From the NCBI RefSeq assembly GCF_020687685.1, contig NZ_JAJEWM010000001.1, positions 434,001 to 498,000 of the forward strand: 64,000 bases of DNA, written 5' to 3'. The notes beneath the pieces were generated by a model, which was not told the origin of the DNA, made no database searches, and saw nothing but the letters and a program-made list of their open reading frames with translations. The position numbers were made by a program, and so were the translations under genes. The DNA is from Tessaracoccus sp. OS52 (GTDB lineage: Bacteria; Actinomycetota; Actinomycetes; Propionibacteriales; Propionibacteriaceae). Below are positions 26,547-36,107 of the stretch, piece by piece (within the stretch, counting starts at the first letter, position 1; every line of letters begins with the position of its first letter).

Positions 26547-27521
26547 TCAGCCGCCGAGGGACTCCCGGCCGTGGGGCGAGGTCCAGCCGGACAGGTCCGG
26601 CCCCTTGGGCACGATGCTCAGCGGGTTGAGGTCGGTGTGCACCACGTAGTAGTGCTGCTTGATCTGCTCGAAGTCGATGTTGTTGCCGAATCCCGGGGTC
26701 TGGTACAGGTCTCGTGCGTACCCCCAGAGGTTCGGCAGCTCGGTGAGCTTGTTGCGGTTGCACTTGAAGTGGCCGTGGTAGACGGGGTCGAAGCGGGCCA
26801 GGGTGGTGAACAGCCGGATGTCAGCCTCGGTGATCGAGTCACCCATCAGGTACCGACGGTCGGCCAGGCGCTCCTCGAGCCAGTCCATGGCTGTCCAGAG
26901 GCGGTCGTAGGCGTCGTCGTAGGCCTCCTGGCTGCCGGCGAACCCGCAGCGGTAGACGCCGTTGTTCACCTCGGTGTAGATGCGCCGCATGACCGATTCC
27001 ATCTCCTCACGGAGATCGTCAGGCCACAGGTTTGGGGCGTCGGCCTTGTGGTGGGACTTCCACTCGAAGTAGAGGTCCTGCGTGATCTGGGGGAAGTCAT
27101 TGGTGACCACCTCACCAGTGCGCTCGTCGACGATTGCGGGCACGGTGATGCCACGCGGATAGCCGGGGACCCGCTTCTCGTAGGCCTCCTTGAGCTTGGC
27201 GATGCCGAGCACCGGGTCCACCCCTCCGGGATCGAGGTCGAAGGTCCACGAGTCAGCGTCGTGGGTGGGGCCCGGGTTGCCCATGGAGATCACGTCTGTC
27301 AGGCCCAGCAGTTCACGGACGATGATGGCGCGGTTGGCCCAGGGGCACGCGTAGGCCGCCACCAGTCGGTAGCGCCCCGGCTCGACTGGGTAGTCCTCGG
27401 TGCCGGGCCGGGGCCGGGCGACGATGCGCGTCGTGATGTAGTTGCTGTCGCGCTGGAACTCCTTGCCCTTGCTGGAGTAGACGCCGCCCTTGCTGTGCTC
27501 TTCCTGAGTGGGTTCGCTCAT
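26547..27521 (-). CDS. Glutathionyl-hydroquinone reductase-like protein (ECM4/YqjG/PcpF family)
   Basis: 324-residue member of the Xi-class glutathione transferase-like family, which reduces glutathionyl-hydroquinones. The catalytic Cys59 lies in AAYACPWANRA; the thioredoxin-like fold continues to about residue 150 and an all-helical GST C-domain follows (ADIRLFTTLARFDPVYHGHFKCN). Actinobacteria generally use mycothiol, so the physiological thiol is uncertain. It is a single gene: -10 box TAGCCT 7 bases before the ATG. Confidence 0.9.
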   Translation of the reverse strand: MSEPTQEEHSKGGVYSSKGKEFQRDSNYITTRIVARPRPGTEDYPVEPGRYRLVAAYACPWANRAIIVRELLGLTDVISMGNPGPTHDADSWTFDLDPGGVDPVLGIAKLKEAYEKRVPGYPRGITVPAIVDERTGEVVTNDFPQITQDLYFEWKSHHKADAPNLWPDDLREEMESVMRRIYTEVNNGVYRCGFAGSQEAYDDAYDRLWTAMDWLEERLADRRYLMGDSITEADIRLFTTLARFDPVYHGHFKCNRNKLTELPNLWGYARDLYQTPGFGNNIDFEQIKQHYYVVHTDLNPLSIVPKGPDLSGWTSPHGRESLGG

Positions 27522-27528
27522 GACCCAC

Positions 27529-27534
27529 AGGCTA
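27529..27534 (-). promoter_or_regulatory. -10 box of the ECM4-like gene, leaderless geometry
   Basis: TAGCCT on the minus strand, 7 bases before the start codon and no Shine-Dalgarno. Confidence 0.5.
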
Positions 27535-27551
27535 CCCGGGGCCCTCCGGCG

Positions 27552-28139
27552 TCACTCGTTGATGAGGACGATCTCCTCGAGCGGCCTGCGGCTGCGGGGG
27601 GCCACCTCGCGCTCGCGGAGGACCTCATCGGCGAGCGCCTCGGGGGCTGCCAGGATGCCGATTGCGGTGACGGAGACCACCTCGAAGCGCTCCTCGATGC
27701 CGAAGGCCTGACGGAGGCCCTCAGCCTCGAAGCCGCCCATCTGGTGGGCGTGCAGTCCGTCCTTGTGGGCCTGCAGGGAAAGCGTGGCCACCGCCTGCCC
27801 CAGGTCGTACTCCGCCCAGCGCTGTTCGGCGCCCTCGACGGTGACGCGCTCGGCGAGGTTCACCACCAGGAGCGCGGCGCTACCGGCCCAGACCTTGTTG
27901 AACCCCATGAGGTTCTCGACGATGCGCGCATGCGCACGGCTGCCACGGCGGGCCACGATGAAGCGCCACGGCTGGGTGTTGCCCGCGGAGGCCGCCCAGC
28001 GGGCGGCTTCCAGCAGGGCTGTCACCTTCTCCTCCGGCACGTCGAGGCCGGTGTCGAAGGAGCGCGGGCTCCACCGGTTGGCGATCACTTCGGAGATGGG
28101 TGCGCTCGTGATGGCGCTGCGGTCGATGGTCTGGGTCAC
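27552..28139 (-). CDS. Nitroreductase family protein
   Basis: FMN-dependent NAD(P)H oxidoreductase fold, 195 residues. NRWSPRSFD near the N terminus and AARWAASAGNTQPWRFIV match the FMN phosphate- and ring-binding elements of the family; GIGE-like signature is replaced by AIGILAAPE near the C terminus. GTG start with a clear AAGGAGAAG ribosome binding site. Substrate unknown. The ECM4-like gene next downstream also handles quinone-like redox chemistry in other organisms, so a shared detoxification role is possible. Confidence 0.88.
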   Translation of the reverse strand: MTQTIDRSAITSAPISEVIANRWSPRSFDTGLDVPEEKVTALLEAARWAASAGNTQPWRFIVARRGSRAHARIVENLMGFNKVWAGSAALLVVNLAERVTVEGAEQRWAEYDLGQAVATLSLQAHKDGLHAHQMGGFEAEGLRQAFGIEERFEVVSVTAIGILAAPEALADEVLREREVAPRSRRPLEEIVLINE

Positions 28140-28230
28140 TGTCTTCTCCTTCGTCGTTTCCTGTTGTTGCCGGGACGACGGTGGCCCACAGCTCCCAACG
28201 CCCCGGCGGGCCGATCTATTCCTGACGTGC

Positions 28231-28236
28231 TAGCTT
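28231..28236 (+). promoter_or_regulatory. -10 box of the beta-galactosidase gene, leaderless geometry
   Basis: TAGCTT ends 7 bases before the GTG at 28244. No Shine-Dalgarno is present. The divergent gap to the nitroreductase gene is 104 bp and shows no obvious operator repeat. Confidence 0.5.
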
Positions 28237-28243
28237 CAGCCGT

Positions 28244-31240
28244 GTGTCAACGTCTGACGAAATCGTTTCCTACAGCCCAGGATCCGGGAGGCGCGTAACG
28301 CCCCGGGCACAGGTCTCCTCCGACGCCCCGGCGCTGGACCTGTCCGGCAACTGGCGGTTCCGGTTCTCCGCCCGGCCGGACCTGGCGCCCTCCGGCGCCG
28401 ACGCCGTCGAGTTCGATGACGGCGACTGGGATGACCTCGAGGTCCCCTCGCACTGGGTCCTCCAAGGACGTGAGGATTGGGGCAGACCGAGCTACACCAA
28501 CGTCAACTATCCCTTCCCGGTGGAGCCCCCATTCGTGCCCGACGACAACCCCACGGGTGACTACCGGGTGCGCTTCACGCTCGACGACAGCTTCGTCGCC
28601 GACGGCGCGCGCGTGCACCTGCGCTTCGGCGGCGTGGAGTCGTTGTGCATCGTCTCGCTCAACGGCGCCGGGGTCGGAGTGGTCCGGGGCAGCAGGCTGG
28701 CGCAGGAACTCGACGTCACCGACGAAGTGGTGGTGGGGGAGAACCTGCTGCACCTACGGGTGCACCAGTGGTCCGCCCACACCTACCTGGAGGACCAGGA
28801 CCAGTGGTGGCTGCCGGGCGTGTTCAGGGAGGTCGAGGTCCTCTCGCGCCCGACCCACGGCCTTGAGGATCTCTGGCTGCGTGCCGATTACGACCCCGAC
28901 ACGGGGCAGGGTGGCCTGGTGCCCGAGATCCGCGCGGACGCGGGTGCCTACCCCGTCACCGTGACGATCGAGGAGTTGGAGATCTCCGAGACGTTCGACG
29001 AGCCCGGGGCCGTGCGGCCGATCCCGGTGGGCACGGTGGAGCCCTGGAGCGCCGATGTTCCGCGGCTCTACGACCTGACCGTCCGCAACGCCGTCGAGAC
29101 CCGCACCCTGCGCGTGGGCTTCCGGCGGGTGGAGGTCGTCGGCCACGAGTGGCGGGTCAACGGAGTGAAGCTGCGCATCCGGGGCGTGAACCGCCACGAG
29201 TACGACCCTGACCGTGGCCGGGTGTTCAACCGGGAGGCCGCCCTGGAGGGCCTGCTGCTGATGAAGCGGCACAACATCAACGCCATCCGCACGTCCCACT
29301 ACCCCCCGCACCCCGGTCTGCTGGAACTCACCGACGAGCTGGGGTTCTGGGTGATCGACGAGTGCGACTTCGAGACCCACGGCTTCGAGGCCGGGGGGTG
29401 GGTGGACAACCCGACCGACGACCCTCGTTGGCGCGAAGCCCTCCTGGACAGGGTGGAGCGGTTCTTCGAGCGCGACAAGAACCACCCCTCGGTGGTCGCT
29501 TGGTCGCTGGGGAACGAGGCGGGCACGGGGGCGAACGCCGCGGCCATGGCGGCCTGGCTGCACCGTCGGGATCCGGAACGACCTGTGCACTACGAGCCCG
29601 ACCACGAGGGCCGCTACACCGACATCATGTCCCGGATGTACGCCACACCGGAGGAGATGACGGACCTGAGCAACGGGGTCGGCAACAACCTGCGCGCCTC
29701 CGCCGGGCGGGCTGCGGCGCTCGCCGACAGGCCGATGATCCTGTGCGAGTACGAACACGCGATGGGTAACGGCGCTGGTGCGCTGGCGGTCTACGAGGAG
29801 CTGTTCGACACTCTTCCCCAATGGCACGGCGGCTTCGTCTGGGAATGGCGTGACCACGGTCTGCGCACGCGGACCAAGGACGGACAGGAGTTCTTCGGCT
29901 ACGGGGGTGACTTCGGCGAGGAGATCCACGACGGCAGCTTCGTCTGCGACGGGATGGTGCTCTCCGACGGCAGCCCCACGCCCATGCTGGCGGAGTATGC
30001 GGCCGTGACCTCGCCCATCAAGCTGGAGGTCGACGACCTCGGGCTCGTGATCGAGAACCGCCGTCACGACGGTGACACCTCGGACCTGCGGTTCGTGGTC
30101 CTCGACGAGGTGGACGGCCGCGTCGTGGCACGTCACGAGATCGACGTCGACCCCATCTGGCCGGACGGTTCCGACGACGTCGACATCCCGGACCCTCCGG
30201 CGGTGTCCGACGGTGAGCTGTGGCGAACGGCCCGCGCCGAGTTGGCCGTCGACACGCCCTGGGCGCCGGCGGGCCACGTCGTCGCGTTCCACCAGGTGCA
30301 ACTGACCAACGCAGGATTCGCCCGGGAGCGCGGGGTCGCTGCCGAACCCATCCGTGCGGAAGCGGAGATCCGGGTCGGGGAGGCCGCTTTCGATGCCCGT
30401 ACGGGTGATCTCCTGCGGTTGGGGGAGGTGACCGTGGCAGGTCCGCGACTCGAACTGTGGCGGGCTCCGACGGAGAACGACTCGCTGGCGGGCTTCAACT
30501 CCTATGTCGACGTCGATCCGATCAGCAGCCGGGGCATAGGAGCGCCGGCTCCGTCGTCAGCGGACCAGTGGCGGGCCGCCGGACTCGACCGGTTGCACCG
30601 CCGGGTGCTGGCCGTGGACCTGGTGGCCGGAGGACTCAGGGTCCGTCACCGCTACGCCGCGGCCGCCAGCCGGGAGGCAGTCGTCGTGGAGTTGTTGTGG
30701 CGCTTCAGCGACGGTGAACTCACCCAGGAAGCCGACGCCCAGCCCACGCGGGGCTGGACCGGAACCTGGCCGAGGATCGGCCTGCACCTGCGGCTCCCGG
30801 AGGGCGTGGGCGACGTCGCCTGGTTCGGTACCGGACCCTTCGAGAACTACCCCGACTCCGAACAGGCAGCCATCGTGGGCAGGTTCGAGGCCAAGCTGGC
30901 CGACCTGAACGTCAACTACGCAATCCCGCAGGAGAGCGGGCACCGCGCGGGGCTGCGTGAACTGGTGCTGCCGGACCTGGGGCTCACCGTCACGGCCGAC
31001 GAAGTCGCGGGCTCTCGGCCGGGCTTCAGTCTGCGCGCCCACGACGCCCACGAGGTGACGGCCGCCGCCCATCCCCATGAGCTCCCCGTCCCGCGTGCAA
31101 CTCATCTCTATCTGGATGCGGGACAGCACGGGCTCGGGTCCCGCAGTTGCGGACCTGACGTCCGGCCGGAGTACCAACTCCGGCCCCAGGCGGCCCAGTG
31201 GTCCGTACGTTTCGGGCACGGAGGGAAGGGATCGGTCTAG
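28244..31240 (+). CDS. Beta-galactosidase, glycoside hydrolase family 2
   Basis: Cytoplasmic LacZ-type enzyme, 998 residues, without signal peptide. Order: sugar-binding jelly roll (about 30-210), immunoglobulin-like domain, TIM barrel (about 310-590), then the DUF4981 and small-chain beta-sandwich domains. Catalytic residues are acid/base Glu425 in SLGNEAGTG and nucleophile Glu502 in LCEYEHAMGNG, 77 apart as in E. coli (461/537). NRHEYDP and SHYPPHP are also typical. No lac-type permease or regulator lies beside it, so the natural substrate is open. Confidence 0.95.
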   Translation: MSTSDEIVSYSPGSGRRVTPRAQVSSDAPALDLSGNWRFRFSARPDLAPSGADAVEFDDGDWDDLEVPSHWVLQGREDWGRPSYTNVNYPFPVEPPFVPDDNPTGDYRVRFTLDDSFVADGARVHLRFGGVESLCIVSLNGAGVGVVRGSRLAQELDVTDEVVVGENLLHLRVHQWSAHTYLEDQDQWWLPGVFREVEVLSRPTHGLEDLWLRADYDPDTGQGGLVPEIRADAGAYPVTVTIEELEISETFDEPGAVRPIPVGTVEPWSADVPRLYDLTVRNAVETRTLRVGFRRVEVVGHEWRVNGVKLRIRGVNRHEYDPDRGRVFNREAALEGLLLMKRHNINAIRTSHYPPHPGLLELTDELGFWVIDECDFETHGFEAGGWVDNPTDDPRWREALLDRVERFFERDKNHPSVVAWSLGNEAGTGANAAAMAAWLHRRDPERPVHYEPDHEGRYTDIMSRMYATPEEMTDLSNGVGNNLRASAGRAAALADRPMILCEYEHAMGNGAGALAVYEELFDTLPQWHGGFVWEWRDHGLRTRTKDGQEFFGYGGDFGEEIHDGSFVCDGMVLSDGSPTPMLAEYAAVTSPIKLEVDDLGLVIENRRHDGDTSDLRFVVLDEVDGRVVARHEIDVDPIWPDGSDDVDIPDPPAVSDGELWRTARAELAVDTPWAPAGHVVAFHQVQLTNAGFARERGVAAEPIRAEAEIRVGEAAFDARTGDLLRLGEVTVAGPRLELWRAPTENDSLAGFNSYVDVDPISSRGIGAPAPSSADQWRAAGLDRLHRRVLAVDLVAGGLRVRHRYAAAASREAVVVELLWRFSDGELTQEADAQPTRGWTGTWPRIGLHLRLPEGVGDVAWFGTGPFENYPDSEQAAIVGRFEAKLADLNVNYAIPQESGHRAGLRELVLPDLGLTVTADEVAGSRPGFSLRAHDAHEVTAAAHPHELPVPRATHLYLDAGQHGLGSRSCGPDVRPEYQLRPQAAQWSVRFGHGGKGSV

Positions 31241-31243
31241 GCT
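31238..31243 (+). promoter_or_regulatory. -10 box of the DUF2510 gene, overlapping the beta-galactosidase stop
   Basis: TAGGCT begins on the TAG stop codon and ends 6 bases before the next ATG, again leaderless geometry. Confidence 0.45.
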
Positions 31244-31249
31244 CTTTCC

Positions 31250-32095
31250 ATGGCGGTGCAGCCGGGCTGGTACCAGGACCCAGAGGGGCCCGCTGGTCAG
31301 CCGCGCTACTGGGACGGGAGCCGCTGGGCCCCCCGCCATGGCGGGGCCGTCACGTCCCATCCACGCGGCGCCATGACCGGCCGAAGGGTCTGGACAGGGC
31401 CGCTGGTGATAGTCGCCGTGGTCGGTCTGCTGGTGGGATTCGGCTACTTGCTGCTGCCGGAAGTGCTCACCCCGGGGGACGCGACCCCCGAGTTCGGAGA
31501 GGATCCGTGGCAGGTGACCAGGTCTCCGGTGGCACCCACGGATGGCCGCTTCGAGGTTGGGGAGCTGAACTGCGTCGCGGCGGGGTCGGCGAACCTGCCG
31601 AAGGGTCCGGAACTGAGGGTGGCGGGGATCGTCGTGCCCTTCCCGGACGAGCGCTGGGGCTTCCGGTTCGAGAACTCCCAGTGGCCTTGGCTCCATGACC
31701 TGCACGCCTGGGGCAGCATCGACATCGAACCCAGGGGCGAGGCCTGGGCCGCGGGGATCGTCGCAGGCAGGCTGGACGCCTCTGACGGCTTCGGCGAACC
31801 GCAACAGGCCGCTGCCGCCGTCGTGGAGTGCCTGGTCACCCACGGTCCCTTCAACACCGGTGAACAGATGGTGGACGCGACTTCCGAGGCCGTCACGGTC
31901 GGTGGGATGGCGGGCTGGTCCATGACGATGTCCTATCCGGAGGAGGGGGCCTACGGAGCCACCGTGGTCAAGGTGCTGACGATCGACTCCGGGCAGCCGG
32001 GCAGCCTGGCCGCCGTGATCGGGTTCTACCCGCTTGGCGAACTCGAGTCCGAGACCATCGTCCTGGACGCGCTCGACGGGATCAGGAGGCAGTGA
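31250..32095 (+). CDS. DUF2510 domain membrane protein
   Basis: 281 residues, function unknown. Residues 4-30 form a DUF2510 motif (GWYQDP...RYWDGSRWAP), an actinobacterial domain on the cytoplasmic side. One transmembrane helix follows (about 47-70). The remaining 200 residues would be outside the cell; they hold two Cys (in LNCVAAG and VECLVTHG) that could form a disulfide, and an HGPFNTGE stretch. Not linked to the beta-galactosidase except by position. Confidence 0.8.
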   Translation: MAVQPGWYQDPEGPAGQPRYWDGSRWAPRHGGAVTSHPRGAMTGRRVWTGPLVIVAVVGLLVGFGYLLLPEVLTPGDATPEFGEDPWQVTRSPVAPTDGRFEVGELNCVAAGSANLPKGPELRVAGIVVPFPDERWGFRFENSQWPWLHDLHAWGSIDIEPRGEAWAAGIVAGRLDASDGFGEPQQAAAAVVECLVTHGPFNTGEQMVDATSEAVTVGGMAGWSMTMSYPEEGAYGATVVKVLTIDSGQPGSLAAVIGFYPLGELESETIVLDALDGIRRQ

Positions 32096-32507
32096 GGCGG
32101 TCCCTGTACCCATGCAGTGCGCAGATTGGACCTCTGCGGGCGCGGTGACTACACTCGTTGGGCCGGGAGAACGTCTCCCAGCGCCGTCAACGCCTGGTGC
32201 AGAGTGATTTTGCGCCGGGGGCCGGGCGTGCAAGAATATGTAGGTTGCTCCGCGAACGGGGGCAGGCTTCACCGTGTTGTCGGACAGGCTCCCAAAGGGC
32301 CGGGTTCGCGCCGGCCGGTCGCCCAACGTGTTGAGTCGGAGCAGCTGCCCAAGCGAGAGATTGCCCTTCCGGGAGAGATTCTGGAGGAGGTCCCAAGCTG
32401 CGGCACATGGCGCGACACTCCCGACCTCGGGGGCCGGAGCGACAAGGGGAATCAGCCCCGAATGAGTTCGAAGAACTTTCACCAGGGACGAGTAGAAGGA
32501 ACCAACT
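32096..32507 (+). other. 412-bp gap with the S10 operon leader
   Basis: No gene is supported here. It holds a small hairpin GGGAGA/TCTCCC (32165-32179) that may end the DUF2510 transcript, the candidate S10 promoter, and a leader of about 260 bases with hairpin GGCCGG/CCGGCC (32298-32316). A long leader before rpsJ is where L4 acts in E. coli; nothing in the sequence proves that here. Confidence 0.5.
32209..32237 (+). promoter_or_regulatory. Candidate promoter of the S10 operon
   Basis: TTTGCG (32209-32214), 17-base spacer, AAGAAT (32232-32237). The -10 lacks the usual leading T, so this is a moderate call. Confidence 0.4.
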
Positions 32508-32819
32508 GTGGCGGGACAAAAAATCCGCATCAGGCTGCGGGCCTATGACCATGAGGTCATCGACTCCAGCGCGCGGAAAATCGTCGACACCGTGACTCGC
32601 ACGGGTGCAAAGGTCGCTGGCCCCGTGCCGCTGCCGACGGAGAAGAACGTGTACTGCGTCATCCGTTCGCCCCACAAGTACAAGGACAGCCGTGAGCATT
32701 TCGAGATGCGTACGCACAAGCGGCTGATTGACATCCTCGACCCCACGCCGAAGACCGTCGACTCGCTGATGCGTCTCGACCTGCCGGCTGGTGTCGACAT
32801 CGAGATCAAGCTTCCGTGA
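32508..32819 (+). CDS. rpsJ: 30S ribosomal protein S10
   Basis: S10 belongs to the 30S head and, as NusE, to antitermination complexes. 103 residues from a GTG start with AGAAGGA 7 bases upstream. [15 protein letters not shown] and the [19 protein letters not shown] loop are canonical. First gene of the S10 operon. Confidence 0.97.
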   Translation: MAGQKIRIRLRAYDHEVIDSSARKIVDTVTRTGAKVAGPVPLPTEKNVYCVIRSPHKYKDSREHFEMRTHKRLIDILDPTPKTVDSLMRLDLPAGVDIEIKLP

Positions 32820-32826
32820 GGTCGAA

Positions 32827-33492
32827 ATGAGCACTACTACTGAACGAAACGTTAAGGGCATCCTGGGCACCAAGCTCGGCATGACCCAACTGTGGGACGA
32901 GAACAACAAGGTCGTCCCCGTCACCGTGATCCAGGCCGGTCCCTGCGTCGTGACGCAGGTGCGCACCCCCGAGACCGACGGCTACAACGCCGTCCAGCTC
33001 GGCTTCGGTGCCATCAAGGCCAAGAAGGTCACCAAGCCCGACGCCGGTCACTTCGCGAAGGCTGACGTGACTCCCCGCAAGCACCTTCTGGAGCTGCGTA
33101 CGTCCAACGCCTCCGAGTACACGCTCGGCCAGGAGCTGACCGCCGACGTCTTCGCCGACGGCGAGATCGTCGACGTCACCGGCACCACCAAGGGCAAGGG
33201 CACCGCGGGCGTCATGAAGCGCCACGGCTTCCACGGCCTGCGCGCCTCGCACGGTGTCCACCGCAAGCACCGCTCACCCGGCTCGATCGGCGGGGCCTCC
33301 ACCCCTGGACGCGTGTTCAAGGGCCTGAAGATGGCCGGCCGCATGGGCAACGACAAGGTGACCGTACAGAACCTGAAGATCCACGCCGTCGACGCTGAGC
33401 GCGGGCTGCTGCTGGTCCGCGGCGCGGTCCCCGGCAACAAGGGCTCCCTCGTCGTCGTGCGTACTGCAGCCAAGAAGGGTGATGCAGCATGA
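32827..33492 (+). CDS. rplC: 50S ribosomal protein L3
   Basis: L3 is an early 23S rRNA assembly protein whose long loop reaches the peptidyl transferase centre. 221 residues. The ATG at 32827 is chosen, with GTGAGG upstream; an earlier in-frame ATG lies inside rps[13 protein letters not shown] and [13 protein letters not shown] are typical. It overlaps rplD by ATGA. Confidence 0.97.
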   Translation: MSTTTERNVKGILGTKLGMTQLWDENNKVVPVTVIQAGPCVVTQVRTPETDGYNAVQLGFGAIKAKKVTKPDAGHFAKADVTPRKHLLELRTSNASEYTLGQELTADVFADGEIVDVTGTTKGKGTAGVMKRHGFHGLRASHGVHRKHRSPGSIGGASTPGRVFKGLKMAGRMGNDKVTVQNLKIHAVDAERGLLLVRGAVPGNKGSLVVVRTAAKKGDAA

Positions 33493-34199
33493 GTGAAGCA
33501 CGCATCGTCGACGTCCTCGATCCCTCGGGCAAGAAGGCCGGCAAGGCCGAGCTGCCCGCAGAGGTCTTCGACGTCCAGACCAACGTTCCCCTGATCCACC
33601 AGGTCGTCGTGGCACAGCTTGCAGCGGCCCGGCAGGGGACCCACTCCACCAAGACCCGCGGCGAGGTTCGCGGCGGTGGCATCAAGCCCTGGCGCCAGAA
33701 GGGCACCGGCCGCGCTCGTCATGGTTCGCGCCGTTCTCCCATCTGGGTCGGCGGTGGCACGGTCCACGGTCCGCAGCCCCGTGACTACTCGCAGCGCACC
33801 CCCAAGAAGATGGTGGCCGCCGCTCTGCGTGGCGCCCTGTCCGACCGCGCCCGCGACGGTCAGGTGCACGTGATCTCCGAGATCGTCTCCGGTGACACGC
33901 CCAGCACCAAGGCCGCGCTGAAGACCCTCTCGGGTCTGGGTGACCTCACCAAGGTGCTCGTCGTGCTCGACCGGTTCGAGGACGTCGGCTGGCTGTCCCT
34001 GCGCAACGCGGCCGATGTGCACGTGCTCGCGGTGGACCAGCTGAACACCTACGACGTGCTCGCCGCAGACAGCATCGTGTTCACCTCCGCCGCCCTGGCT
34101 GCGTTCGTGAACCCGGCCCGCGGTGCCGCAATCGAGGCCGTCGCCACCGAGTCCGAGGCCGAAGAGGCCGAGGCTGCCGGCAAGGAGAAGAAGAAGTGA
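33489..34199 (+). CDS. rplD: 50S ribosomal protein L4
   Basis: L4 lines the peptide exit tunnel and in E. coli represses the S10 operon. 236 residues; the tunnel loop runs through [15 protein letters not shown], with wild-type residues at the macrolide-related positions as far as I can judge. A short acidic-then-lysine tail closes the protein. It starts within the rplC stop and ends within the rplW start. Confidence 0.97.
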   Translation: MSEARIVDVLDPSGKKAGKAELPAEVFDVQTNVPLIHQVVVAQLAAARQGTHSTKTRGEVRGGGIKPWRQKGTGRARHGSRRSPIWVGGGTVHGPQPRDYSQRTPKKMVAAALRGALSDRARDGQVHVISEIVSGDTPSTKAALKTLSGLGDLTKVLVVLDRFEDVGWLSLRNAADVHVLAVDQLNTYDVLAADSIVFTSAALAAFVNPARGAAIEAVATESEAEEAEAAGKEKKK

Positions 34200-34504
34200 C
34201 CGACCTCAAGATCCGCGACCACCGCGACATCATCCTGCGCCCGGTTGTGAGCGAGAAGAGCTACAACCTGCTCGACGAGGGCAAGTACACCTTCATCGTC
34301 GCCCCGGACGCCAACAAGACCGAGATCAAGATCGCCATCGAGGCCATCTTCAACGTCAAGGTCACCTCCGTCAACACGCTCAACCGCGAAGGCAAGCGTC
34401 GCCGCACGCGTTTCGGAATCGGCAAGAAGGTCGACACCAAGCGCGCCATCGTGACCGTCGCCGAGGGCGAATCCATCGACATCTTCGGGGGCTCGGGCGC
34501 CTGA
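34196..34504 (+). CDS. rplW: 50S ribosomal protein L23
   Basis: L23 sits at the tunnel exit and docks trigger factor, SRP and SecYEG. 102 residues from a GTG that overlaps the rplD stop (GTGA). [13 protein letters not shown] and [12 protein letters not shown] are family hallmarks. Confidence 0.96.
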   Translation: MTDLKIRDHRDIILRPVVSEKSYNLLDEGKYTFIVAPDANKTEIKIAIEAIFNVKVTSVNTLNREGKRRRTRFGIGKKVDTKRAIVTVAEGESIDIFGGSGA

Positions 34505-34538
34505 GCCCGAGTGCGAAGAAGACAAGGACTGATTCCTC

Positions 34539-35375
34539 ATGGGTATCCGCAAGTACAAGCCGACCACACCCGGTCGTCGCGGCTCCAGCGTGTCCGACTT
34601 CGTCGAGCTCACCCGCTCGACGCCCGAGAAGTCGCTCCTCGCTCCCAAGCCGAAGACGGGCGGCCGCAACAACTCCGGCCGCATCACCACCAGGCACATC
34701 GGTGGTGGCCACAAGCAGGCCTACCGCATCATCGACTTCAAGCGCTACGACAAGGACGGCGTGCCGGCCAAGGTCGCTCACATCGAGTACGACCCGAACC
34801 GCACCGCCCGGATCGCTCTGCTCCACTACGCCGACGGTGACAAGCGCTACATCATCGCCCCCAACGGCCTCAGCCAGGGCACGGTCGTCGCTGCCGGAGA
34901 CGGTGCTGACATCAAGCCTGGCAACAACCTGGAACTGCGTCAGATCCCCGTCGGCACCACGGTGCACGCCGTCGAGCTGCGTCCAGGTGGCGGAGCCAAG
35001 CTCGGCCGCTCGGCCGGTGCCGCGATCCAGCTGGTGGCGCGCGAGGGCAAGTACGCCACGCTGCGCATGCCCTCTGGTGAGATGCGCATGGTTGACGTCC
35101 GCTGCCGCGCCACCATCGGCACGGTGGGCAACGCCGAGCAGTCCAACATCAACTGGGGCAAGGCCGGCCGCAACCGGTGGAAGGGCATCCGCCCGACCGT
35201 CCGCGGCGTGGTCATGAACCCGATCGACCACCCGCACGGTGGTGGCGAGGGTCGCACCTCCGGTGGCCGTCACCCGGTCTCGCCGTGGGGCAAGCCCGAG
35301 GGTCGGACCCGGGACAAGAACAAGGCGAGCAGCCGTCTGATCGTGCGTCGCCGCAAGACCGGCAAGAAGCGCTGA
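34539..35375 (+). CDS. rplB: 50S ribosomal protein L2
   Basis: L2 is needed for subunit joining and peptidyl transfer. 278 residues, standard length. The C-terminal [16 protein letters not shown] loop with the conserved His is intact. 34 bp after rplW, 18 bp before rpsS. Confidence 0.98.
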   Translation: MGIRKYKPTTPGRRGSSVSDFVELTRSTPEKSLLAPKPKTGGRNNSGRITTRHIGGGHKQAYRIIDFKRYDKDGVPAKVAHIEYDPNRTARIALLHYADGDKRYIIAPNGLSQGTVVAAGDGADIKPGNNLELRQIPVGTTVHAVELRPGGGAKLGRSAGAAIQLVAREGKYATLRMPSGEMRMVDVRCRATIGTVGNAEQSNINWGKAGRNRWKGIRPTVRGVVMNPIDHPHGGGEGRTSGGRHPVSPWGKPEGRTRDKNKASSRLIVRRRKTGKKR

Positions 35376-35393
35376 TAGGGAGCCTGAGGAAAT

Positions 35394-35675
35394 ATGCCAC
35401 GCAGTCTGAAGAAGGGCCCCTTCGTGGACGACCACCTGCAGAAGAAGGTGGATGTCCAGAACGAGAAGGGCACCAAGAATGTGATCAAGACCTGGTCACG
35501 CCGTTCGATGATCGTTCCGGACATGCTGGGTCACACCATCGCCGTCCATGACGGCCGCAAGCACATCCCCGTGTTCGTCACCGAGGCGATGATCGGCCAC
35601 AAGCTGGGCGAGTTCGCACCCACGCGTACCTTCCGGGGTCACGTGAAGGACGACAAGAAGGCCCGCCGCCGCTGA
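35394..35675 (+). CDS. rpsS: 30S ribosomal protein S19
   Basis: S19 forms the A-site side of the 30S head with S13. 93 residues. [15 protein letters not shown] and [20 protein letters not shown] are diagnostic. GAGGAAA precedes the start. Confidence 0.97.
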   Translation: MPRSLKKGPFVDDHLQKKVDVQNEKGTKNVIKTWSRRSMIVPDMLGHTIAVHDGRKHIPVFVTEAMIGHKLGEFAPTRTFRGHVKDDKKARRR

Positions 35676-35703
35676 GGCAGGCAGAGAAGGAATTGATTAC
35701 ACA

Positions 35704-36105
35704 ATGAGCAACGAGAACGGCAACAGCCGTCGTCGCGAGATCCTGCTGGGTGACCGTCCCGGATCGTACGCCGTCGCGCGCCACGTCCGGATGAGCCCCA
35801 CCAAGGTCCGCCGTGTCATCGACCTCGTCCGCGGCATGGATGTCGCTGAAGCGCTTGTCGCGCTGAAGTTCGCGCCGCAGGCCGCTTCCGAGCCCGTCTA
35901 CAAGGTGGTGGCCTCCGCGGTCGCCAATGCCGAGAATGCCGAGGACCTGCGCTCCGAGGAGCTCTTCATCTCCCAGGCGTTCGTCGACGAGGGAGTCACC
36001 CTCCGTCGTATCCGTCCCCGAGCCAAGGGGTCCGCGAGCCGCATCCTCAAGCGCGGTTCACACATCACTGTGGTCGTCGAACCCCGTGAGACGAAGGGAG
36101 CCTGA
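35704..36105 (+). CDS. rplV: 50S ribosomal protein L22
   Basis: L22 spans the 50S and its beta hairpin narrows the exit tunnel. 133 residues; a polar N-terminal stretch of about 20 residues precedes the conserved [20 protein letters not shown]. The tunnel hairpin [14 protein letters not shown] is normal. Confidence 0.96.
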   Translation: MSNENGNSRRREILLGDRPGSYAVARHVRMSPTKVRRVIDLVRGMDVAEALVALKFAPQAASEPVYKVVASAVANAENAEDLRSEELFISQAFVDEGVTLRRIRPRAKGSASRILKRGSHITVVVEPRETKGA

Positions 36106-36107
36106 GT

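Noticed and set aside
30557-32530. Minus-strand open frame of 657 codons opposite lacZ and the DUF2510 gene
   Set aside because: Spans two well-supported plus-strand genes and the S10 leader; no known motif.
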